Assembly: GCA_024743115.1 (NCBI GenBank)
Contig: JANSXC010000022.1
Span: 43,645 to 107,644 of the forward strand
Length of the DNA stretch: 64,000 nt
Direction: 5' to 3'
Source of the DNA: a bacterium
GTDB lineage: Bacteria > Planctomycetota > UBA1135 > UBA2386
This document shows, one piece after another, positions 50,816-59,807 of this stretch. The notes under the pieces were generated by a model. The model did not search any database and was not told the DNA's origin. It was given only the letters and a program-made list of their open reading frames with translations. How positions within the stretch are numbered: the stretch's first letter is position 1; each line of letters opens with the position of its first letter. The translations under genes and the position numbers were made by a program.

Positions 50816-51253
50816 ATGCTAGCCGCCGGACAACCCGCTCCCGATTTCTCCGTTGCCGACGAGTCCGGCAACGTGCACCGTCTCGCCGACTACGCCGGCA
50901 AGACCCTCGTGCTCTGGTTCTATCCCAAGGCCGATACGCCCGGTTGAACGGCGCAAGGATCCGGACTCCGTGATCGAGTCCAGCAGTTCGAAGCCAAGAA
51001 CGCCGTCATCCTCGGCGCCTCGACGGACACCGCGGCCGAGAACGCCGCCTTCAAGACCAAGTTCGCCTTCCCGTTCCCGCTGCTCTGCGACACCGACCAC
51101 GCGCTGGCCAAGGCCTACGGTGCGATCACGGACGACGCGCAGTACGCGACGCGCGCGGCCGCCGTGATCGGCCCCGACGGCAAGATCACCCACTACTGGC
51201 CCAAGGTCGACGCCAAGACGTTCCCCGCGACGGTGCTCGCCGAACTCGGCTGA
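50816..51253 (+). CDS. peroxiredoxin (BCP/PrxQ-like) with in-frame UGA, probable selenocysteine, at the peroxidatic position
   Basis: MLAAGQPAPDFSVADESGNVHRLADYAGKTLVLWFYPKADTPG-U-TAQGSGLRDRVQQFEAKNAVILGASTDTAAENAAFKTKFAFPFPLLCDTDHALAKAYGAITDDAQYATRAAAVIGPDGKITHYWPKVDAKTFPATVLAELG. UGA at 50945..50947; same frame continues to TGA at 51251..51253. Confidence 0.88.
50963..50981 (+). promoter_or_regulatory. candidate bacterial SECIS hairpin
   Basis: GGACTC-CGTGATC-GAGTCC: 6-bp stem, 7-nt loop containing GU; stem begins 15 nt after the UGA codon. Confidence 0.65.
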
Positions 51254-51332
51254 ATCGACACGCGCGGCCACTGAGGCGATTCGCCGGCTCCTCCTGGGCC
51301 CCGGGCTCGGCGCCGGGCATCATGAGCGCGCC

Positions 51333-51899
51333 ATGACTGCTCTCGCCGCCCTGTGGCTGCCGATTCTGCTGTCGGCGGTCTTCGTGTTCGTCGTGAGTTC
51401 CATCATCCACATGGTGCTCCCGATCCATCGCAAAGACTTCGGCAAGGTGCCGGACGAAGACGAGGTCCGTGCCGCGATCCGCAAGGCCAGCCCCGCACCG
51501 GGTCAGTACATGATCCCGTGCGCGCCCGACATGCAGGCGGCCGCAACCCCGGAGTTCAAAGCGAAGCTCGACGAGGGCCCCGTCGCGACGATGATCGTGC
51601 GGCCCAACGGGCTGTGGGGTCTCGGGCCGGCGCTGCTGAAGTGGTTCGTGTTCTCGCTCGTCGTGAGCACGTTCTGCGCCTACCTCACGGCGATCCGGAA
51701 CGCACCCGGCGCCGAGGCCAAGGTCGTCTTCCAGATGACGGGTGCGATCGCGACGCTCGGCTACGTCTTCTCCCACGTCCACGAATGGACGTGGAAGGGT
51801 CTCCCTACGGCGGTCATGGTGCGTTTCGCGATCGACGGCGCGATCTACGCGATGGTCACGGCCGCGACGTTCGCCTGGCTCTGGCCGGCCGCGGCGTAG
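51333..51899 (+). CDS. hypothetical integral membrane protein
   Basis: Hydrophobic N-terminus WLPILLSAVFVFVVSSIIHMV and further TM-like segments. Confidence 0.7.
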   Translation: MTALAALWLPILLSAVFVFVVSSIIHMVLPIHRKDFGKVPDEDEVRAAIRKASPAPGQYMIPCAPDMQAAATPEFKAKLDEGPVATMIVRPNGLWGLGPALLKWFVFSLVVSTFCAYLTAIRNAPGAEAKVVFQMTGAIATLGYVFSHVHEWTWKGLPTAVMVRFAIDGAIYAMVTAATFAWLWPAAA

Positions 51900-51911
51900 A
51901 CCGCTCCACGC

Positions 51912-53000
51912 TCACGACACCAACCGCTGCACCACGGCCTCGATCTCAGGGCCGAGGTGATCGATGGTGAAGTTGGCAAGGCACCGTTCGCGCCCCGCCG
52001 CGCCATGGGCCGCGCGCAAGGCCGGATCCTCGAGGTAGCGCGCCAGCGCCACGGCGAGCGCTTCGGCATCGCCGGGGGGCACGACCGCCCCTGTCTCGCC
52101 GTCGAGAACGATCTCGCCGTTGCCACCCGCCGTCGAGACGACCTGCGGCAGCGCCGCGAAGCCGGCCTCGAGGCAGGCGTTGCAGAGACCCTCGTGAAAC
52201 GACGGCATCGTGAAGATGTCCGATGCCGCGTAGACATCGTGCACGGGCTTGACGGGGCCCGGCAGCAGCACGCGCTCGGCGAGCCCGTGTCGGGCCGCCT
52301 GCCCCGCCAGGCGCTCGCGTTCCGTGCCGCCACCGGCGAGCAGCAGAACAGCCGTCGGGAACCGTGCCGCGAGCCGCTGGAACGCATCGATCAGCACGTG
52401 CTGCCCCTTCCGCGGCCGCAGCACCCCGGCCAGGCTGATGACGAGCGCATCGCCGGCGATGCCGAGGCGGTCGCGCGCCGCCGCCTTGTCGTCCTGCAGG
52501 CCGGTCCACGGCGCGGGATCGATGCCGTCGTAGACGCGCGTGATCCGCTCGTCGGGCACGCCGCCCGCGCGCAGCCGGTTGCGAATCGCGTTACAGATCG
52601 CGATCGTGTGATCGACGAGTCGCACATAGCGCGCGCCGCCGAACAGCCCCGGGCGGATTGGGTAGTCGATGCGGCGGATCGTGAACTTCTTCGCCGCGTG
52701 GTTGCGCGCCACGAGACCCGCGTTGACGAGCGATCGCGGACACGCGTAGTGGATGACGTCGGGCTGCACGTCGCGCAGCACGCGCCGCACCTTCGTCCAG
52801 AGATCGGGGCGCCACCAGCGTCGCAACGGCGCCTCGGCGAACGGCACGCCAAGTTCGCGCGCAGTCGCCACGAACTTGCCGCCCGGCGCGAGCAGGAGGT
52901 GGTTGTCGTAGCCGGCCGCGAGGAAGTGCTCGAGGATCAGCCGCAGCTGCGTCTCACCGCCGGAGTAACCGGTCTCGGCAAGCACGTGCAGCAGCCGCAT
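51912..53000 (-). CDS. glycosyltransferase family 4
   Basis: VLAETGYSGGETQLRLILEHF; SLAGVLRPRKGQHVLIDAFQRL; MPSFHEGLCNACLEAGFAALPQVVS. Confidence 0.92.
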   Translation of the reverse strand: MRLLHVLAETGYSGGETQLRLILEHFLAAGYDNHLLLAPGGKFVATARELGVPFAEAPLRRWWRPDLWTKVRRVLRDVQPDVIHYACPRSLVNAGLVARNHAAKKFTIRRIDYPIRPGLFGGARYVRLVDHTIAICNAIRNRLRAGGVPDERITRVYDGIDPAPWTGLQDDKAAARDRLGIAGDALVISLAGVLRPRKGQHVLIDAFQRLAARFPTAVLLLAGGGTERERLAGQAARHGLAERVLLPGPVKPVHDVYAASDIFTMPSFHEGLCNACLEAGFAALPQVVSTAGGNGEIVLDGETGAVVPPGDAEALAVALARYLEDPALRAAHGAAGRERCLANFTIDHLGPEIEAVVQRLVS

Positions 53001-53020
53001 CGATGATGCCCGCCGGCGAC

Positions 53021-54241
53021 CTACGAGTCGCCCGTCTCGCGCCGGGGCGCAGACGAGGGCACGGCACCCGACTGCGAACTCGCGCCGGTCTCCGCCGACG
53101 CGCGGTCGCCCGCTGCCTGGTCACCGGCGACTGGCCGCTCGAGTTCGATCGGCTCAGGCGCGCCGTCGAGACCTTCGGCAGCCGCCGCGCCACGCGGCAG
53201 ACCGGTCTGCAGCCAGTGCATGACGCGCGCGACCCGGTGGAAGTAGCGATGGTGCTCCATCACCTCGGCGTGGCCGCTCGCAGCGATCCGCGCGCGATCG
53301 GCGTCGCGTTGCAGCCAGTCACCGATCTGCTCGATCGCTTCGTCCTCGTCGTGGTACCACGCGAGTTGCTCGCCGTCCTTGAACACGTTCTCCAGGCGCG
53401 GCACATAGTGCGTCAGGTGGAAACCACCACACGCGAGTGTCAGGAACGTCCGGTTGCTGAAGTAGTAGGTGTCCTCGTTGACCTCGTTGATCCCGAGCAC
53501 GATCCGGGACGAAGCGCAGACCCTGGCATACTCGCGGTTCTTGACCGCGCCACGAACCCGCAGCCGCCCGCGCAGGTGCGGCCAGCGGTTCCAGTGCATG
53601 CCGAATACCTCGGTATCGAACTGCTCGGCGATGCGCGCCAGGAACGATGCGCGCTGCCCCTTGCGACCCGGCCCGCCGATGAACGCGACATCGCGCTTCA
53701 TCGGCTGTGCGGGCGCAGGGCTGTGGAACCGTGGCGTGAACCCGCTCATGAGGAACGCCATGTTGTCGAGGCCCCGCTCACGCAGCCATGCGAACCGAGC
53801 CGGGTTACTCATGCAGACGATGTCCGCGAGCTCGAAGTAGTCGACGATCGAACCATCGAGCGACTCGAGCGCCTCCTCACACCAGATGACGATGCGGGCG
53901 TCACGCCGGAACTCCGACGCGAGCAGCGCCGGCAGATCGCGAAAGAACACGAAGACGGTGTCGGGCCGGAAGCGCTTGAACTCGGCCCGCGCCATGCGGA
54001 TCGCCCGGTCGGCACCGAACCATCGCCGCCAGGTCGTGAGGTTGCGCCACCTGACGTGCACACCTTGCTCGCGCAGCGCCTCGACGAGCGCTCCGGTGCA
54101 CCGCGTGCGTGACATGCTCTTCCCGTAGAACAGCACGCGCTTGACCGGCCCCAACCGAGCGGGGTCGCCGGCAGTACCGGCAGGTATCACGAACGCCGAC
54201 TCGGACGAGTCGTCACTCATCTGGTTGTCGTGAGTCCCCAT
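53021..54241 (-). CDS. glycosyltransferase, CgeB-like
   Basis: KRVLFYGKSMSRTRCTGALVEALREQG...INEVNEDTYYFSNRTFLTLACGGFHLTHYVPRLENVFKDGEQLAWYHDEDEAIEQI. Confidence 0.8.
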   Translation of the reverse strand: MGTHDNQMSDDSSESAFVIPAGTAGDPARLGPVKRVLFYGKSMSRTRCTGALVEALREQGVHVRWRNLTTWRRWFGADRAIRMARAEFKRFRPDTVFVFFRDLPALLASEFRRDARIVIWCEEALESLDGSIVDYFELADIVCMSNPARFAWLRERGLDNMAFLMSGFTPRFHSPAPAQPMKRDVAFIGGPGRKGQRASFLARIAEQFDTEVFGMHWNRWPHLRGRLRVRGAVKNREYARVCASSRIVLGINEVNEDTYYFSNRTFLTLACGGFHLTHYVPRLENVFKDGEQLAWYHDEDEAIEQIGDWLQRDADRARIAASGHAEVMEHHRYFHRVARVMHWLQTGLPRGAAAAEGLDGAPEPIELERPVAGDQAAGDRASAETGASSQSGAVPSSAPRRETGDS

Positions 54242-55277
54242 CCGTACCGCTCCCCGCTTGCTGCCGTAGCTGCATTTGCTGCAAGTGCCCATCGAGTTCC
54301 GCAACGCCTGACCTGGCGATCGCGAGTTCTCGCTCGAACCGTTCCTCTCTGCACGTTTGAGGAACATACAAGGCCCCACCACCGCCGAGCCACCACCACT
54401 TTCGGAAGAAAGCCCAGAACACGGGTGAACGAGAACCGAACATCGCGTGGACGCGCTGACCGATCCACGCGTCACGCAACTCGACACCGCGACCCTGCCG
54501 GTGCCAGTAACCCGGCGGCGCGACCGTGCGATGACGATGCTCGATCCCGGACCAGCGCACACGCCGCGTGAACTCAGTAGTTTCCCCGAGACAGCGCATC
54601 ACGCGCCGCCGCCAGAACGCCGTGCGTTCGCGAGCGGCGCGTTCCAGAACGGCCTCGGCCTCCGCGCTCGTGATGAGCCCACCCTCGACGGCCGCCGCAA
54701 CCCGGCTCGTGGGATGATCCCGCACGAGCCGTGCGGCGGCGGCAAGGCGGTGCACCGCGTCGTCGGCTGCCTTCCCGGCACTCGCGGATTGCAGATCCAG
54801 CACGGCCACGGAGCCATCCTGCAGCCGCACGAAGTTGTCGGCGTGCAGATCGCGATGCACGATCCCCGCCCGCAGGAGCCGCAGCGCGACCTCGGCCTGC
54901 TCAGCCAGACTCGGTGGCTCTCCGGCCAACGGGACGGGCAGCGCGCGCGTGACGAGCCACGACCGGTGCGGCAACCCGAAGCGGCGAGCCGCCCGCACGT
55001 CGACGACTTCGGGACACGGGATGCCGGCGGCCGCGACCCGGCCGAGCATCGCGGCCTCGTGCTGCGCGGGCAGGGCGCGCACGAGGTACCGCAGTCGGTC
55101 CTTCCGGCGCGGGAACGTCATCGTTTTCACGAACACGGCACCACGAGGCAACTCTCCGCGGTGAACGCTGCGAATCAGTCGACTCTGCACCTCGGACAAC
55201 TCCGCCGGCAGTGCCCCCGACCGCCGATAGTGCTCCCACCAATCCGCGAGCTGCTGCCGCTCGCCCAGCGAACTCAC
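54213..55277 (-). CDS. lipopolysaccharide kinase (WaaP/Kdo kinase-like)
   Basis: VFVKTMTFPRRKDRLRYLVRALPAQHEAAMLGRVAAAGIPCPEVV...LRAGIVHRDLHADNFVRLQDGSVAVLDLQSA; GTG start. Confidence 0.85.
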   Translation of the reverse strand: MSSLGERQQLADWWEHYRRSGALPAELSEVQSRLIRSVHRGELPRGAVFVKTMTFPRRKDRLRYLVRALPAQHEAAMLGRVAAAGIPCPEVVDVRAARRFGLPHRSWLVTRALPVPLAGEPPSLAEQAEVALRLLRAGIVHRDLHADNFVRLQDGSVAVLDLQSASAGKAADDAVHRLAAAARLVRDHPTSRVAAAVEGGLITSAEAEAVLERAARERTAFWRRRVMRCLGETTEFTRRVRWSGIEHRHRTVAPPGYWHRQGRGVELRDAWIGQRVHAMFGSRSPVFWAFFRKWWWLGGGGALYVPQTCREERFERELAIARSGVAELDGHLQQMQLRQQAGSGTDGDSRQPDE

Positions 55278-56440
55278 AGCGGGCCCTCGAGCAGCCGTTC
55301 GTAGAGTTCCGCGGTAACCGCAGCAGCGTGCGCGGGGTTCATCTCGGTGCGCGCGACCCGCAGCGCCGCGGCACCGCGCGCGGCACGCAGGTCGTCGTCC
55401 TGCAGGAGTGCGATGAGTTCTCCCGCCATCTCTTCGGCCGATTCCGGACACGCGCGACCCGGCAGCTCGTCCGGTCGCCGCGGCGCGAGCAGGGCCGGCA
55501 GGATACCGCGATCCGTCGCCACGACCGGCAGCCCGAACGCCATCGCATCGGTCACGGCCCGACAGGTGCCATCACTGCCCGGCACGAGGAACAGGAACGC
55601 ATCGAGCGCACGCAGCGCGGCGTCGTAGTCCGGGCCACGCTGGTAGCCCGGCAGCACGACATGACGCCCGAGCCCCAGCCGGGCGATCGGCTCGGTGACG
55701 TGCGCCTTCGTATCCTCGTCGTTGCCCCGACCGAGCAGTACGAACCGTGCCGCGGGCACGGCGTCGACGACGCGGCGCGCGATCTCCCACAGCAGCTCGA
55801 AGCGCCGGTGCGGCTGAATGCGCGCGGTGATCCCGACGATCTTGTGCGAAGCATCCAGTCCGAACTTCGCGCGCGCATCCGGCCCCTCGAGCACGCGCGG
55901 CTCGGTCACCGGATCGAGGTAGCGGACCTGGTTGCCGTTCATGCCGAAGCGCTGACGCACACCATCCCGCGCGGCCGGGGTCGGCGCGAGAACCACACCC
56001 GTGCGCCGAAACGCGAAGCGTTCGCGCCAACCGCGCGGCGGCGCCTCGGGGTCGTACAGCGTGCGGACGATCCGCGGCGGCTCAGCGAGCCGCCGGCTCG
56101 CGAGCGCGGCGAGAAAGTGATCGCCCGGCAGATGGCAATGAACGATCGCGATGCGCTCGCGTTCGAGCAGCGTGCGCAACCGCCCGGTATCGCGCAACAG
56201 CGACGGAACATGGAAGTGCTTGCGCAACTGCAACCCCGTGAGCACCGGCAGCCGCCAGCGGAACAGCTGATCCGCCACGTCGTGCCGATTGCCGGAGTGC
56301 ACGAAAGCCGCCTGCGCGAACGCCACGTCGAGCCCGCGTTGCCGCAACCGCGCCGCGGCCCGAATCGCCGGATCGGCGGGCCCCGTCCACTTGTAGTTGG
56401 CGAACAGGTGCAGGATTCGCGCGTCCGCGAGCCGGATCAT
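55274..56440 (-). CDS. glycosyltransferase family 4
   Basis: VHCHLPGDHFLAAL, VGITARIQPHRRFELLWEIAR, FVLLGRGND, VTDAMAFGLPVVATDRG. Confidence 0.9.
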   Translation of the reverse strand: MIRLADARILHLFANYKWTGPADPAIRAAARLRQRGLDVAFAQAAFVHSGNRHDVADQLFRWRLPVLTGLQLRKHFHVPSLLRDTGRLRTLLERERIAIVHCHLPGDHFLAALASRRLAEPPRIVRTLYDPEAPPRGWRERFAFRRTGVVLAPTPAARDGVRQRFGMNGNQVRYLDPVTEPRVLEGPDARAKFGLDASHKIVGITARIQPHRRFELLWEIARRVVDAVPAARFVLLGRGNDEDTKAHVTEPIARLGLGRHVVLPGYQRGPDYDAALRALDAFLFLVPGSDGTCRAVTDAMAFGLPVVATDRGILPALLAPRRPDELPGRACPESAEEMAGELIALLQDDDLRAARGAAALRVARTEMNPAHAAAVTAELYERLLEGPL

Positions 56441-57225
56441 GCCGCACGCTCCGAACCCGGGCGCGGCTGCCACAACAGCCGCCAGTACTTCTTCCAATCC
56501 GTGTATGCCGCCATCGCCGCCACGACGAAACCGCGCCAACCGTCGAGGAACCCGCGCTTCAGCACGAGGCTCTTTACGAACACGGCCGGCGGCCGGACGA
56601 GCAGATCGAACGGATTGGTGCGCCGGCCCTCCGCGGCCATCGTTTCCGCGGCGAGCCGCGTAAACGAGTCGATCGTGCGCAGGTGATGCGCGAAGTCACG
56701 GTAGCTCAGGTGCTCGATCCCTTCCGCGAGTCGGACGGGCGCCGTACCGGCCCGCAGCTCGACGCGCTCGTGGAGGTTGCGGCCGCCCCACCGCGCCTGC
56801 CGGCGGTCGAACAGCCGCACCTTGCGGTCGGGCCAGAACAGCCCCCGGCGCAGGATCCGCCCGAGGTAGTGATTGAGGCGCGGGGTCTCGTAGGCGACCT
56901 CCGTCAGCCCGGCTCCCGCGAGTTGGCGAAGCCGCTCCTGCAACTCCGGGGTGGCCCGTTCGTCGGCGTCGAGGCAGAACACCCAGTCGTGCTCGCACTG
57001 CTCGACCGCGAACTGTTTCTGGTCGCGATAGCCCGGAAACGGGTGGTTGCTGATCACGCGCGCACCGTGCTCGGCCGCGAGCTCCGCGGTGCCGTCCGTG
57101 CTGCCGCTGTCGACGACGACCACCTCGTCGCAGAACCCGAGCGATCGCACGCAATCGACGATCCGGTCGGCTTCCTGATAGCAGATCACGCAGCCGCTGA
57201 TCGGCGTGCGAGGCTGCTCACTCAT
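56437..57225 (-). CDS. glycosyltransferase family 2 (WaaE/KdtX-like)
   Basis: PISGCVICYQEADRIVDCVRSLGFCDEVVVVDSGSTDGTAELAAEHGARVISNHPFPGYRDQKQFAVEQCEHDWVFCLDADER. Confidence 0.92.
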   Translation of the reverse strand: MSEQPRTPISGCVICYQEADRIVDCVRSLGFCDEVVVVDSGSTDGTAELAAEHGARVISNHPFPGYRDQKQFAVEQCEHDWVFCLDADERATPELQERLRQLAGAGLTEVAYETPRLNHYLGRILRRGLFWPDRKVRLFDRRQARWGGRNLHERVELRAGTAPVRLAEGIEHLSYRDFAHHLRTIDSFTRLAAETMAAEGRRTNPFDLLVRPPAVFVKSLVLKRGFLDGWRGFVVAAMAAYTDWKKYWRLLWQPRPGSERAA

Positions 57226-57712
57226 CCCCCGCCTCGGCTTCGGCGCCGGCTCCGGCATCGGGTTCGCCCCCGCCCCGTTCCGCGGTGCCCCGTTCCGCGG
57301 TGCCCCGTTCCGCGGTTCCCCGTTCCGCGCTTCCCCGTTCCGCGCTTCCCCGTGCGCTGGCATCCGGAGCGCCAGCAGGCCACTCCGGCGGCAGGGCCGC
57401 GTCGTCGGGCGCGTCGGACATCATGCGAACCTGGATGCGCTCGAGGGCGTCCTGGATCTCGATGAGCCGTCGCCCCCAATCCTGAAGCCGACCGTCCTGT
57501 TCGACCGCCGCGGCGGCGGCCTTCATCACCCGATGACGCTCCTCCTGCGACAGCCCGAGCTTCTCGTGCAACAGGTACTGGTTGCTGTAACCAAGCACCT
57601 GGTTCCAGCGCAGCAGCTCGAGCACCTGACCGAGCAGCTCGACGAGCTGCAGCTCGGCTTCGGTGAGCCCCATCTGCCGGGCCTTCTGCTTGCGCTTGCG
57701 ATTGCTGACCAC
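57218..57712 (-). CDS. hypothetical protein with C-terminal AERG[ST] pentapeptide repeats
   Basis: GTG start 57712 (or ATG 57673); overlaps the GT2 start; C-terminus ARGSAERGSAERGTAERGTAERGTAERGGG. Confidence 0.6.
   Translation of the reverse strand: MVSNRKRKQKARQMGLTEAELQLVELLGQVLELLRWNQVLGYSNQYLLHEKLGLSQEERHRVMKAAAAAVEQDGRLQDWGRRLIEIQDALERIQVRMMSDAPDDAALPPEWPAGAPDASARGSAERGSAERGTAERGTAERGTAERGGGEPDAGAGAEAEAGDE
57277..57351. repeat. 15-bp tandem repeat gttccgcggtgcccc (5 copies, last three variant)
   Basis: Directly visible; encodes the AERG[ST] repeats on the minus strand. Confidence 0.95.
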
Positions 57713-57891
57713 GAATTGCGGCAGGTGACGGTGTTCTCCCGGCGGCGAGCCCACTGTGGCACCGCGAATCGCCGTGGCAGCCTGCAGGTTACGGGACGTT
57801 CCAGGCGCTGCGAGCCGAAATCGCCGCGCGGCCGGCGCGTTTTCGGTGACCCGGCCCACGCGCCGACGCGCGCCGGAGATAGCCTGCCGCC

Positions 57892-58707
57892 ATGGCCAAT
57901 CCACCGCCGATCGACGAGCGTTCCGACCTGCCGGGCCTGCAGCGCCTGCTGGCCACCGTCGCGGCACTGCGCGCCCCCGATGGCTGTCCATGGGACCGCA
58001 AACAGACGACGGACTCGATGGCGCCGCACCTGCTCGAGGAGGCCTTCGAGACCGCGGACGCTCTGCGCCGGAACGTCGATGGCGAAGCTGCCGAAGAGCT
58101 CGGTGACGTACTCGTCAACGTCGCGATGATCTGCCAGATCGCGGGTGAAGCGGGGCGGTTCGGTGCTGACGCGATCGCCGCAGCCGCGGCGGAGAAGCTG
58201 ATCCGCCGCCACCCGCACGTGTTCGGCCCCGACGCCGATCGGGTCGACGGTGCCGAGGCGGCCTACGGCAGCTGGGAACGCATGAAGCAGCAGGAGCGCG
58301 GAGCTGCCGACGCCGAGGCGTCACGCAGCGTGCTCGCGGGTGTCCCGGCCGCACTTCCGGCACTGCTGCGCGCGTTCCGGATCGGCGAAAAGGCGAGTCG
58401 CACCGGCTTCGACTGGCCGGATCGCAGCGGGCCGCGCGCCAAGCTCGACGAGGAGATCGCGGAACTCGACGAAGCGGTCGCCACGGGCGATCCTGCGGCC
58501 GTTCGCGCCGAACTCGGCGACGTGCTCTTCAGCATCTGCAACCTCGCGCGTCACCTCGGCGTGAATCCGGAGGTCGCGCTCGCGGACACCTGCGACGAGT
58601 TCCAGCGGCGCTTCACGGCCATCGAATCCGAGTTCGATCACGACCTTCGCGGCCGCAGCCTCGATGAACTCGAAGCGGCGTGGCAACGCGCCAAACCGCA
58701 AGCCTGA
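57892..58707 (+). CDS. mazG: nucleoside triphosphate pyrophosphohydrolase MazG
   Basis: LRAPDGCPWDRKQTTDSMAPHLLEEAFETADAL...EELGDVLVNVAMICQIAGE; second domain KLDEEIAELDEAV...ELGDVLFSICNLARHLG. Confidence 0.95.
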   Translation: MANPPPIDERSDLPGLQRLLATVAALRAPDGCPWDRKQTTDSMAPHLLEEAFETADALRRNVDGEAAEELGDVLVNVAMICQIAGEAGRFGADAIAAAAAEKLIRRHPHVFGPDADRVDGAEAAYGSWERMKQQERGAADAEASRSVLAGVPAALPALLRAFRIGEKASRTGFDWPDRSGPRAKLDEEIAELDEAVATGDPAAVRAELGDVLFSICNLARHLGVNPEVALADTCDEFQRRFTAIESEFDHDLRGRSLDELEAAWQRAKPQA

Positions 58708-58960
58708 AAGACGCCCCGCCGCGGGCCGTCGGCTCGCCGACGGCGGATCGACGGCGACCCGTCACGGGATTCCGTCGATCGCTCGAAACGACCCTCGAGC
58801 GCGCCCGAGAGGGAGCTTCCACGAACCCATAAAGCACTACGCGAGCGAATCTTGCGTCGATGATCGAAAAATCGACACCGATCGCCCGAGACGGCACGGG
58901 TTGTGCTTCTAGATGGGCGGTGGAAAGAAACGCCTGGGCATGGGCCCAGTGGCAGGGATT

Positions 58961-59002
58961 GGCCCTGGTGCGGAGTGGTGCCGCGCCAGGGCCGCTTTTT
59001 TT
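58961..59002 (+). terminator. strong intrinsic terminator (no adjacent plus-strand CDS)
   Basis: GGCCCTGGTGCGG-AGTGGTG-CCGCGCCAGGGCC (13-bp stem including one T-G wobble, 7-nt loop) followed by GCTTTTTTTCC. Confidence 0.88.
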
Positions 59003-59081
59003 CCCTCGGACCGCTCGGCACTCCACAGGCGGAGGCGCCCCCGCCACGCAGAGCAGGTCGCTCCAGGCGGACCCGGTCTCC

Positions 59082-59789
59082 CTACGCAGAGCCGGGCCAG
59101 GTCGTGATGACCCAGAACACCCCGACGCCAACGCCCGCCACCGAACTGGCGTACATCATGCCCTTGAGCCGCCAGGCGGAGCCGCTCGCGAGCCGGCCGA
59201 GCCCGAGGCCGAACAACCCCATCGAAGCGACGGCCGCCACGAAGTAGCAGGCCAGATAGAGCACGGCCCAGCCCGTCGGCAGCGCCAACGCGGGCATCAC
59301 GGTAAGCAGGTGGCCGGTGCCGGCGGCGCCGTGCACGAAACCCATGCCGAGCCCGAGGTGACCGTGGCGATGCGGCCCCTCGGCCTTCGGCGAGTGCGCT
59401 TCCCCTACCGTGTGGACGTGCACGTGGCGATGCCGCGAACCGTCATGATCGTGCTCGTGGCTGTGGATGACCGTTCGCGTCGCCGCGCGGAACGCCCAGA
59501 GGCCGAGCCCGATCAGCAGAAAACCGACGAGGAACTCGGACCATTCCGAGAGCGCCGCGACATCGAACGTGTCCTGCACGACGAGCGCGAGGCCACCCAG
59601 CAATGCCGCGCCCAGACCGTGACCGAGACCCCACAGCAGACCGACCCGCAGCCCGCGGCGCGGCTCCTTCGCGGCGATTGGCGCGACGGCCGCAAGGTGG
59701 TCGGGTCCGAGGACCACGTGCAGACTGCCGGCCGCGAGGCCGAACCCGATGACGGCGAGAGTCGAATCGGCGACGAAGGTGGAATCCAT
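59082..59789 (-). CDS. nickel/cobalt permease-like protein (UreH/HupE-type, SOD-linked)
   Basis: GSLHVVLGPDHLAAVAPIAA...GLLWGLGHGLGAALLGGL; His-rich loop HSHEHDHDGSRHRHVHVHT; adjacent to sodN/sodX. Confidence 0.8.
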   Translation of the reverse strand: MDSTFVADSTLAVIGFGLAAGSLHVVLGPDHLAAVAPIAAKEPRRGLRVGLLWGLGHGLGAALLGGLALVVQDTFDVAALSEWSEFLVGFLLIGLGLWAFRAATRTVIHSHEHDHDGSRHRHVHVHTVGEAHSPKAEGPHRHGHLGLGMGFVHGAAGTGHLLTVMPALALPTGWAVLYLACYFVAAVASMGLFGLGLGRLASGSAWRLKGMMYASSVAGVGVGVFWVITTWPGSA

Positions 59790-59807
59790 GGACAGGTTGC
59801 TCGAGGT

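Noticed and set aside
50738-50947. 69-aa ORF ending at the UGA treated as a complete gene or a nonsense pseudogene
   Set aside because: The same frame continues with intact peroxiredoxin sequence and no other lesion; UGA sits precisely at the catalytic Cys with a hairpin after it, so Sec decoding is the better explanation.
57277-57351. Possible CRISPR-like repeat array
   Set aside because: 15-bp units are directly contiguous with no spacers and are in-frame coding repeats.
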